A stretch of 64,000 nucleotides of DNA from Bursaphelenchus xylophilus (taxonomy: Eukaryota; Nematoda; Chromadorea; Rhabditida; Aphelenchoididae), in contig CAJFCV020000004.1 in the NCBI GenBank assembly GCA_904066235.2, positions 8,556,001-8,620,000 on the forward strand, read 5' to 3'. This document shows positions 54,512 through 64,000 of this stretch, piece by piece. The notes under the pieces were generated by a model, which worked only from the letters and a program-made list of their open reading frames with translations, did not search any database and was not told the DNA's origin. Positions within the stretch are counted from its first letter, which is position 1, and each line of letters opens with the position of its first letter. The position numbers and the translations under genes were made by a program.

Positions 54512-54815
54512 GAAGTAAGTCGGTGAATTACATTTTTACAATATAAATATGACTTCCACACCTTCAAATTTTCACCATAGCCCAGACTATTTTGTCCTCT
54601 AGCCGTTTCTGGCTTACAATTTGTAAGATCTTTGGCCCCAACCCCGGGGTTGTCACCAGGCCATTTTTGTTCCCACGGAAAAATTTCTTTTCTGATCCGC
54701 TACTTCGTTTGACCAAAAGGCAGTGATTTTTTGGCGACGCTAGTCCAGGGCATCGTGGTAAACCCTTAGTCGAATGGAGCCTTATCCTATGCGAAGAATT
54801 ACAAACGTGGAATTA
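54512..54815. other. intergenic
   Basis: No feature is seen apart from the TA target of the MITE that follows. Confidence 0.4.
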
Positions 54816-55062
54816 CAGTGGGGGACCTGATCCAGTGGCAAAAAACGTACCATTTTGCATCCGGCAATGATCAAAAAGGTGGCAAAATGCTTCCCTGTCC
54901 AAGTGAAAAAACTATGATTTCAAAAGCGCGCCTGCTTTTTTTGAGAGAAATGGCGCGCAAAACAAAGTTTTTTCACTTGGAGAGGGAAGCATTTTGCCAC
55001 ATTTTTGATACTTCCCGGATGCAAGTGGTACGTTTTTTGCCACTGGATCCGGTCCCTCACTG
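54816..55062. mobile_element. Tc1-like palindromic MITE, copy 2
   Basis: Flanked by TA (54814-54815, 55063-55064). It starts CAGTGGGGGACCTGATCCAG and ends with the mirror CTGGATCCGGTCCCTCACTG. CAGTG next to TA is the mark of Tc1/mariner ends. The inner arms match copy 1 at 34099-34355. Confidence 0.85.
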
Positions 55063-55431
55063 TAGCACTCATAACTTTGGCCCGTTGATTCCGAAGCCAC
55101 CCGGATTCGTTTGGCCGATTTTCTTATACAAAAACAAATGACTCAACCTTGAATCTCACCTCGAGCCCTTTTTGTAATCATTCATATATTGTCCTGTAAT
55201 CATTAATCCAAACTCATGAAAACCCAACAGGTTTAGATCACTTCTTTTAAAATTACGAAAGAAATGTAATACGTGCAGTTGCTGTATGACTTATCATCTT
55301 TCAGAAGTCAGCATGAGTTCATCAATCATGTGCGTCTTATCTCCCCTCCCTCATGCTTATCGATAAAACAGTTTAGTTAATTTAACAACAAGTTACGACC
55401 AACTTTCATTCAAACCTCCGCTTTATTGAAG

Positions 55432-56468
55432 ATGGATCAGGTTCGAAAAGCGCAGGCCGTCTTATTTATTGTCATCTACAATATGCTTCTGGCATTTGTT
55501 GCATTTGGCTTCAATTTCTGGCGGGATGTCTCGAGGAACTTCAGGACAGACGAATATAATGTAAGGTTAAGCGATATGAATAATTTTTGATTTTCATGTC
55601 TTACAAGGGAGTTTCCGTGTTACGCAAATCCCTTGTAAAGCCGGAGTTGGACGATTGGGGAAACCGAAAAGTATTATTTTTCTTCCATGCAAGTGTCGAA
55701 ATTAGGATAATCGAGAGTGCTGATTTCGAAAATGACATTCATTCTCTTGATCCTTATTTTTTTAAGTAGCACTGTAAGGTAGTAATTTTTTGATTTTTTT
55801 ACAAATACTCGATTTGGGACACCATCGAAAACCCCCAAATCGGGTATTCATTGAAAAAAAACTAAAATTTACTGCTTCACAGTTCTACTTATAAACAAAA
55901 ATAACCATCAAATAAAACTAATGACATTTTCGAAATCAGCACCCTCGATTATCCTAATTTCGACACTTGCATCAAAGAAAAATCATACTTTTTGGTTTCC
56001 CCAATCGTACTTTCCCCAATCGTCCCAGTTCCTTCTAAAGCATGCTGTCGAAAAACAAAAAAATTTAACTCGAATATTTTTAGGGTCGATATTTATTTTG
56101 TCTCCAAATCCTGGTCAACACGATCGCTTCCATCACCGCCTTACTGTGGCTACATTACTTTCTGAAAAACAAAACCTTCAAATTCTCAAGGCCATCGACA
56201 TTGCAGATCGTCCTTGGTAAGGAAACTTGTTACTTTTTTTACATTGTATTAGAAGATGGATTACAAAACAGAAGATGATATTACAACTATCTTGATTTCA
56301 GGCCTTATCCGGGTATCTGGCCCATTGATCGTTGCCATAACTTTCTTCATTCTGCACGATGTTGATCCACTTTTCGTGAAAGTCGCTACTTGGTTTCTTG
56401 TTCTCTTTTTTGTTCAACTATCTCTAGCTGTTTTCCTGACTCTTCGATTTATTTGTAAAGATGAGTGA
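55432..56468 (+). CDS. small four-helix membrane protein, paralogue 2
   Basis: Exons 55432-55560, 56084-56216 and 56302-56468 join in phase to 142 residues. Hydrophobic segments are AVLFIVIYNMLLAFVAFGF, LFCLQILVNTIASITALLWL, GPLIVAITFFILHD, and VATWFLVLFFVQLSLAVFL. The middle exon (133 nt, phase 0 to 1) and the VATWF / FATWF motif match the neighbour at 53931-54511. Intron 1 is 523 nt because a foldback element sits in it. Function unknown; the pair may be nematode-restricted. Confidence 0.6.
55632..56042. mobile_element. foldback element in intron 1 of paralogue 2
   Basis: The sequence is a near-complete palindrome centred near 55830. GTCGAAATTAGGATAATCGA (55694 on) is mirrored by TCGATTATCCTAATTTCGAC near 55944. 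The centre holds TACTCGATTTGGG facing CCCAAATCGGGTA. The outer parts carry GACGATTGGGGAAACC and its mirror. No coding capacity. Confidence 0.8.
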
Positions 56469-56580
56469 CCTTTACCATCAACAAACAAAGATACCCGCAT
56501 TTACTGTCTCTATTACAACCATTTTACAACTCTTTTCCCCACGGCCTCTTGTACATAGCATTTACAGTTCAAAAGTTTAA

Positions 56581-57173
56581 CAAGGAAAGTACTTTTATGG
56601 GGGCTCCTACTTTTTGACGGGACATATCTCAAAAAATCAGAAAAAATGCGCTGATCAAGGATAAATAAATCTTAGCTGCCCATTTTAGGTTTTTAGGGGT
56701 GAAAATGCCCAAAAACTGGCTTAATTTCCCTACAAAAAGCACAGGCATTCGAAACGATAAAAAGCGCACTCGGTCTCTTCCTTCGGAAGAGAGCGGGGTG
56801 GCCGAGTGGTTAGTGCCGCAGTCTGGGAATCAAGAAGGGGGACGCCGCACAGGTTCGATTTCCCTTTTGGGCTGAATCAACTTTTTTTGAAGTTGAAGGT
56901 CGGAAAAATTAATTTTTGGGCCAAGACTGTCTTATTACGTCTTAGAAACTCATTTAACACCATTTTAAGCCAAAATAAAAATTGTAAACCTGTGAAAAAT
57001 TAAGCGAAAAGGGGTTCATATAGGACTTTAAGTCAACTTCCGATTGAGTTTTCACCCCTAAAAACCTAAAATGGGCAGCTAGGATTTATATTTCCTTGAT
57101 CAACACATTTTTTCTGATTTTTTGAGATATGTCCCGTCAAAAAGTAGGAGCCCCCATAAAAGTACTTTCCTTG
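56581..57173. mobile_element. Harbinger-like MITE with 120-bp terminal inverted repeats
   Basis: The left arm CAAGGAAAGTACTTTTATGG (56581-56702) is mirrored at 57050-57173 with few differences. TAA lies directly outside both ends (56578-56580, 57174-57176), matching the 3-bp TWA target duplication of PIF/Harbinger elements. The interior carries a tRNA-like segment. No transposase. Confidence 0.75.
56791..56872 (+). ncRNA. tRNA-derived segment (Ser/Leu type) inside the MITE
   Basis: GTGGCCGAGTGGTTAGTGCC fits a Pol III A box and D-arm of class II tRNAs; GGTTCGATTTCC fits the B box. The acceptor, anticodon and T stems do not pair well, so it is probably a tRNA pseudogene or SINE head rather than a working tRNA. 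Confidence 0.5.
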
Positions 57174-57336
57174 TAAAATAAAATGCATTTATTGCGACAA
57201 AACATTACGGAATAAATTACAATTACAATGAAAGCTCCTGAGAATGTTTTGTTGGAGATATTACTTGTATTTACAGGTCTTAAAGGTATCCTTTGGCGGT
57301 TTTTTCCGAGGTCACATTCGAGGTATTTGAGATCAG

Positions 57337-57901
57337 TTATCCTTGGCGTGGACGCGATGACGGCGGTCGTTGGCGGTCCAGTTGTTCACCAGTTTGCGGG
57401 TATGGCCGCCGAGGCTGGGTTGTTTCACTTCGTGCTGAAAATAGACCACTCAGCACACCTGCGAGAAGCCCAAATACCAAGAAAAGATACTCGAGCGCGT
57501 TGATCAAGAGCGCCGTGGGCGAGAACTGAGAGCCCGACCGTTCAGCGGCGGGCTCTCGAGGTCGCTTGTGGACCGGCTCTTTGGACACCTAGAGTTTCAT
57601 CGGGTTATCAACTGGACTACGGCGTAACCTATAGCTGCTTAGAAGATATGCGGCGTTTCTAAGTCCTGTTTATGTCTTCAACAACTCTACAGGTCCTTGT
57701 TAGCCTCAGGAACTCGCCACGATGATTCTAAACCATTCCTTCCCCCTGATACATCAACCTGCATCTAATCTAACCTATCTGCTGCAATATACCATAACTT
57801 ACCATTTCGGTCTTTGTTCTGTTCTTTCCAGTTCCACTAAGTCTCACTTCACGGCCATATTCGTATTCGTTTGCCAGAAATTCAGCGTTGTTCGCAACCA
57901 T
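57337..57901 (-). CDS. small single-pass membrane protein
   Basis: Two exons (57848-57901, 57337-57588) give 101 residues. Start MVANNAEFLANEYEYGRE, then a basic stretch (HKRPREPAAERSG) and one hydrophobic helix (ALLINALEYLFLVFGLLAGV), then a short polar tail rich in Arg, Gln and Pro. A reverse AATAAA near 57188 supports transcription from the minus strand. I do not recognise the family. The second exon is also open in another frame, so its 3' half is less certain. Confidence 0.5.
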
Positions 57902-58967
57902 CTTTTACAATTAGAAAAAACTCGGTGAAAATGAACAGTATGCACTTATTTTCCTTGATCTTGGAGAGTCACGAGCCATTCATCCGCCCTTTTATACCCA
58001 GCAAAGCCCGAAGACTCCGCCCGCTGACCCTTCGCGCCTTTTGTCTCTCGGTTTTCTCGAAATTTCCTCCGAATTCCACCCAATTCTCTTCAAAATCACG
58101 ACTTTTCTCCGTTCTTCGCTTCGCCCTCTCCCATTTTTCGGTCTCTTCGTAGGCCGCGATCTCTCCGAATTCTCTTCGGAAGGGTTTCGTCGAAAAATGC
58201 ACGAGGATGGAGGAAATGAAAGGGACATCAGCTGGACCACGTGATTCCCCTCCGGGTCCCGTGCCAGACAAAACATAATGTTTACTTGTTTATTGGGGCT
58301 ATAAATAGCAAATGCGATCAAAACTTAAGTGAATTTCAAAAATTATTGCAAAATTCAAAACAAAACATCTGATGACTTTTAAAAGTTGTTTTTTGCTTGT
58401 TTGAAATCAGTTTAGAGCGGGATTTTTATCGATGATGACAAAGGTGTTCGGAACAAATGCCAATCAAAATTAGACGCAAATATAGTACAAAATATTTCAA
58501 AACGCATCCATAATTAGCTTTATTTGCACAATTTCGAAATCGTTCTTTTCACCGCATGATCGAAAAATTGTTTAAAATGGATTTGAATCTGAATAAACAT
58601 GATGCAAAGTTAAACAGCTACTAAAAATGGCCGCAGTTCGTTCGGGGAAAACTCGATTTACACGAAAAGTGCTAAAAGTGCGACGTTCAGATTTGCGAGA
58701 CTAAAAATTTTTACGACATGTGCGAGATTCTATTGCAGAAATGACCGAGATCTTTATATCAAAAGGTGGCGAGAACATGAACTCTTTAGTGAATTTTGCT
58801 TTGAAATGCGCCATTGTTATTTCTACCGTTACGGGTATATAATTTCTCCACAATGAGCTCAATCTTTCCAAGATAAGCTGGCAGAAACTCTTGGCCGCTT
58901 TCCGAACTCTTCTGCGATTAACACAGAGTTCGGAAAAATAGTTCAAGCGGCCTTCGATAAAGCCAAA
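57902..58967. other. region between small membrane protein gene and satellite
   Basis: 57960-58270 is GC-rich and may be the promoter of the minus-strand gene. The overlapping ORFs there have no recognisable motif. A hairpin (GGCCGC...CCGAACTC facing GAGTTCGG...GCGGCC) lies at about 58891-58952 just before the satellite. Otherwise nothing is seen. Confidence 0.4.
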
Positions 58968-61900
58968 GCCAAATTGCGCCCGTAACAGGCCGAAAACTTT
59001 GATATTATACTAGGCACCGATTAAGAAAAAAGTGAATTGGAGATGTCGGAGTGAATTGGCGGCACCAACACCATTTGAAATGTTACAGAATGAAATTTTA
59101 ATACCGCAAGTTTCGCCTTTTTTGGAGCCAAACTGCGCCCGTAACAGGCCGAACACTTTGATATTATACTAGGCACCGATTAAAAAAAAGTGAATTGGAG
59201 ATGTCAGAGTGAATTGACGACACCTAGACCATTTGAAATGTTACAGAATGAAATTTTAATACCGCAAGTATCGCCTTTTTTGGAGCCAAACTGCGCCCGT
59301 AACAGGCCGAACACTTTGATATTATACTAGGCACCGACTAAAAAAAAAGTGAATTGGAGATGTCAGAGTGAATTGACGGCACCAACACCATTTGAAATGT
59401 TACAGAATGAAATTTTAATACCGCAAGTTTCGCCTTTTTTGGAGCCAAACTGCGCCCGTAACAGGCCGAACACTTTGATATTATACTAGGCACCGATTAA
59501 AAAAAGTGAATTGGAGATGTCAGAGTGAATTGACGACACCTAGACCATTTGAAATGTTACAGAATGAAATTTTAATACCGCAAGTATCGCCTTTTTTGGA
59601 GCCAAACTGCGCCCGTAACAGGCCGAACACTTTGATATTATACTAGGCACCGACTAAAAAAAGTGAATTGGAGATGTCAGAGTGAATTGACGACACCTAG
59701 ACCATTTGAAATGTTACAGAATGAAATTTTAATACCGCAAGTATCGCCTTTTTTGGAGCCAAACTGCGCCCGTAACAGGCCGAACACTTTGATATTATAC
59801 TAGGCACCGATTAAAAAAAAGTGAATTGGAGATGTCAGAGTGAATTGACGACACCTAGACCATTTGAAATGTTACAGAATGAAATTTTAATACCGCAAGT
59901 ATCGCCTTTTTTGGAGCCAAACTGCGCCCGTAACAGGCCGAACACTTTTATATTATACTGGGCACCGATTAAAAAAAAAGTGAATTGGAGATGTCGGAGT
60001 GAATTGACAACACCTACACCATTTGAAATGTTACAGAATGAAATTTTAATACCGCAAGTATCGCCTTTTTTGGAGCCAAACTGCGCCCGTAACAGGCCGA
60101 ACACTTTGATATTATACTAGGCACCGACTAAAAAAAAGTGAATTGGAGATGTCGAAGTGAATTGACGGCACCAACACCATTTGAAATGTTACAGAATGAA
60201 ATTTTAATACCGCAAGTTTCGCCTTTTTTGGAGCCAAACTGCGCCCGTAACAGGCCGAACACTTTGATATTATACTAGGCACCGACTAAAAAAAAGTGAA
60301 TTGGAGATGTCAGAGTGAATTGACGGCACCAACACCATTTGAAATATTACAGAATGAAATTTTAATACCGCAAGTTTCGCCTTTTTTGGAGCCAAACTGC
60401 GCCCGTAACAGGCCGAACACTTTGATATTATACTAGGCACCGACTAAAAAAAAAAGTGAATTGGAGATGTCGAAGTGAATTGACGGCACCAACACCATTT
60501 GAAATGTTACAGAATGAAATTTTAATACCGCAAGTTTCGCCTTTTTTGGAGCCAAACTGCGCCCGTAACAGGCCGAACACTTTGATATTATACTAGGCAC
60601 CGACTAAAAAAAAAGTGAATTGGAGATGTCGAAGTGAATTGACGGCACCAACACCATTTGAAATGTTACAGAATGAAATTTTAATACCGCAAGTTTCGCC
60701 TTTTTTGGAGCCAAACTGCGCCCGTAACAGGCCGAACACTTTGATATTATACTAGGCACCGACTAAAAAAAAGTGAATTGGAGATGTCGAAGTGAATTGA
60801 CGGCACCAACACCATTTGAAATTTTACAGAATGAAATTTTAATACCGCAAGTTTCGCCTTTTTTGGAGCCAAACTGCGCCCGTAACAGGCCGAACACTTT
60901 GATATTATACTAGGCACCGATTAAAAAAAAGTGAATCGGAGATGTCAGAGTGAATTGACGACACCTAGACCATTTGAAATGTTACAGAATGAAATTTTAA
61001 TACCGCAAGTATCGCCTTTTTTGGAGCCAAACTGCGCCCGTAACAGGCCGAACACTTTGATATTATACTAGGCACCGACTAAAAAAAAAGTGAATTGGAG
61101 ATGTCGGAGTGAATTGACGGCACCAACACCATTTGAAATGTTACAGAATGAAATTTTAATACCGCAAGTTTCGCCTTTTTTGGAGCCAAACTGCGCCCGT
61201 AACAGGCCGAACACTTTGATATTATACTAGGCACCGACTAAAAAAAAAAGTGAATTGGAGATGTCGAAGTGAATTGACGGCACCAACACCATTTGAAATG
61301 TTACAGAATGGAATTTTAATACCGCAAGTTTCGCCTTTTTTGGAGCCAAACTGCGCCCGTAACAGGCCGAACACTTTGATATTATACTAGGCACCGACTA
61401 AAAAAAAGTGAATTGGAGATGTCGGAGTGAATTGACGGCACCAACACCATTTGAAATGTTACAGAATGAAATTTTAATACCGCAAGTATCGCCTTTTTTG
61501 GAGCCAAATTGCGCCCGTAACAGGCCGAACACTTTGATATTATACTAGGCACCGACTAAAAAAAAGTGAATTGGAGATGTCGAAGTGAATTGACGGCACC
61601 AACACCATTTGAAATGTTACAGAATGAAATTTTAATACCGCAAGTTTCGCCTTTTTTGGAGCCAAACTGCGCCCGTAACATGCCGAACACTTTGATATTA
61701 TACTAGGCACCGATTAAAAAAAAGTGAATTGGAGATGTCAGAGTGAATTGACGACACCTAGACCATTTGAAATGTTACAGAATGAAATTTTAATACCGCA
61801 AGTATCGCCTTTTTTGGAGCCAAACTGCGCCCGTAACAGGCCGAACACTTTTATATTATACTGGGCACCGATTAAAAAAAAGTGAATTGGAGATGTCGGA

Positions 61901-64000
61901 GTGAATTGACAACACCTACACCATTTGAAATGTTACAGAATGAAATTTTAATACCGCAAGTATCGCCTTTTTTGGAGCCAAACTGCGCCCGTAACAGGCC
62001 GAACACTTTGATATTATACTAGGCACCGACTAAAAAAAAAGTGAATTGGAGATGTCGGAGTGAATTGACGGCACCAACACCATTTGAAATGTTACAGAAT
62101 GAAATTTTAATACCGCAAGTTTCGCCTTTTTTGGAGCCAAACTGCGCCCGTAACAGGCCGAACACTTTGATATTATACTAGGCACCGACTAAAAAAAAGT
62201 GAATTGGAGATGTCGAAGTGAATTGACGGCACCAACACCATTTGAAATGTTACAGAATGAAATTTTAATACCGCAAGTTTCGCCTTTTTTGGAGCCAAAC
62301 TGCGCCCGTAACAGGCCGAACACTTTGATATTATACTAGGCACCGATTAAAAAAAAGTGAATTGGAGATGTCAGAGTGAATTGACGACACCTAGACCATT
62401 TGAAATGTTACAGAATGAAATTTTAATACCGCAAGTATCGCCTTTTTTGGAGCCAAACTGCGCCCGTAACAGGCCGAACACTTTGATATTATACTAGGCA
62501 CCGACTAAAAAAAAGTGAATTGGAGATGTCGAAGTGAATTGACGGCACCAACACCATTTGAAATGTTACAGAATGAAATTTTAATACCGCAAGTTTCGCC
62601 TTTTTTGGAGCCAAACTGCGCCCGTAACAGGCCGAACACTTTGATATTATACTAGGCACCGATTAAAAAAAGTGAATTGGAGATGTCAGAGTGAATTGAC
62701 GACACCTAGACCATTTGAAATGTTACAGAATGAAATTTTAATACCGCAAGTATCGCCTTTTTTGGAGCCAAACTGCGCCCGTAACAGGCCGAACACTTTG
62801 ATATTATACTAGGCACCGACTAAAAAAAAGTGAATTGGAGATGTCAGAGTGAATTGACGGCACCAACACCATTTGAAATGTTACAGAATGAAATTTTAAT
62901 ACCGCAAGTTTCGCCTTTTTTGGAGCCAAACTGCGCCCGTAACAGGCCGAACACTTTGATATTATACTAGGCACCGATTAAAAAAAAGTGAATTGGAGAT
63001 GTCAGAGTGAATTGACGACACTTAGACCATTTGAAATGTTACAGAATGAAATTTTAATACCGCAAGTATCGCCTTTTTTGGAGCCAAACTGCGCCCGTAA
63101 CAGGCCGAAGACTTTGATATTATACTAGGCACCGACTAAAAAAAGTGAATTGGAGATGTCAGAGTGAATTGACGACACCTAGACCATTTGAAATGTTACA
63201 GAATGAAATTTTAATACCGCAAGTTTCGCCTTTTTTGGAGCCAAACTGCGCCCGTAACAGGCCGAACACTTTGATATTATACTAGGCACCGACTAAAAAA
63301 AAAGTGAATTGGAGATGTCGGAGTGAATTGACGGCACCAAACACCATTTGAAATGTTACAGAATGAAATTTTAATACCGCAAGTTTCGCCTTTTTTGGAG
63401 CCAAACTGCGCCCGTAACATGCCGAACACTTTGATATTATACTAGGCACCGATTAAAAAAAAGTGAATTAGAGATGACGGAGTGAATTGACGACACCAAC
63501 ACCATTTGAAATGTTACAGAATGAAATTTTAATACCGCAAGTTTCACCTTTTTTGGAGCCAAATTGCGCCCGTAACAAGCCGAAAACTTTGATATTATAC
63601 TAGGCACCGATTAAAAAAAAAGTGAATTAGAGATGACGGAGTGAATTGACGACACCTAGACCATTTGAAATGTTACAGAATGAAATTTTAATACCGCAAG
63701 TTTCGCCTTTTTTGGAGCCAAACTGCGCCCGTAACAGGCCGAACACTTTGATATTATACTAGGCACCGACTAAAAAAAAGTGAATTGGAGATGTCGGAGT
63801 GAATTGACGGCACCAACACCATTTGAAATGTTACAGAATGAAATTTTAATACCGCAAGTTTCGCCTTTTTTGGAGCCAAATTGCGCCCGTAACAAGCCGA
63901 ACACTTTGATATTATACTAGGCACCGATTAAAAAAAAAAGTGAATTAGAGATGACGGAGTGAATTGACGACACCTAGACCATTTGAAATGTTACAGAATG
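58968..64000. repeat. satellite array, about 158-bp monomer, about 32 copies, open at window end
   Basis: Each monomer contains GTGAATTGGAGATGTC, CCATTTGAAATGTTACAGAA, CAAACTGCGCCCGTAACAGG, CTTTGATATTATACTAGGCA, and an A-run of 6-10 bases that makes the length vary. Two main types alternate: one with GACGACACCTAGACC and AAGTATCGCC, the other with GACGGCACCAACACC and AAGTTTCGCC. The first unit is partial. ORFs within it are by-products of the repeat. The array continues past the window. Confidence 0.95.

Noticed and set aside
56791..56872. Functional tRNA gene
   Set aside because: A and B boxes are present but the acceptor, anticodon and T stems do not pair.
57992..58321. Minus-strand ORFs in the GC-rich stretch
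   Set aside because: Two overlapping frames are open equally, which fits base composition rather than coding.
59821..60120. ORFs of about 90-100 codons in the satellite
   Set aside because: They are repeats of one monomer in frame by chance of A-run lengths; no start context or conservation.

Overview
This is a eukaryotic window, almost certainly from a nematode. Genes are split by many short introns (mostly 40-150 nt) with GT..TTTCAG or GT..TTTTAG boundaries. Several start codons sit 2-15 nt behind a strong 3' splice site with no exon upstream, as at spliced-leader acceptors. The gene content (paired NHX exchangers, an SLC15 peptide transporter, small four-helix membrane proteins) also fits a worm. 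I cannot name the species. All exon models are by-eye splices checked only for frame continuity and family motifs; there is no transcript evidence.

Layout. 1-2943: three minus-strand genes: the VHS end of HRS (hgrs-1-like, running off the window), a secreted Ly6-like protein and a single-pass membrane protein. 6040-12565: two tandem plus-strand SLC17-like MFS transporters. 12658-14385: a likely seven-helix receptor (minus). 15162-16367: a secreted class 3 lipase (minus). 17183-23057: two tandem Na+/H+ exchangers (minus). 24091-29017: a four-helix membrane protein and an SLC15 oligopeptide transporter (minus). 30347-36631 and 42692-48016: two long plus-strand genes for Ser/Pro-rich, coiled-coil, cytoskeletal-looking proteins of unknown family. 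48179-49552: an SLC37A4-like sugar-phosphate transporter (minus). 51807-52904: a Trm10-type tRNA methyltransferase (plus), tail to tail with a CCDC59/Fyv7-like ribosome biogenesis protein (minus). 53931-56468: two related four-helix membrane proteins (plus). 57337-57901: a small membrane protein (minus). 58968-64000: a satellite array of about 158-bp monomers that runs off the window.

Much of the gene set handles membrane transport at an epithelium (anion symporters, proton exchangers, a proton-coupled peptide carrier). NHX exchangers and SLC15 carriers are functionally coupled in the nematode gut, but their proximity here may be chance.

The window is rich in mobile and repeated DNA. It holds a 2.7-kb LTR element with apparently identical LTRs whose pol core is missing and whose ORF contains 14 copies of a 42-bp coding minisatellite. 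It also holds several foldback or MITE elements (Tc1-like, possibly hAT-like, and Harbinger-like with a tRNA-like segment inside), a 2-kb inverted repeat between two divergent genes, and an apparently exact 457-bp tandem duplication at a gene junction.
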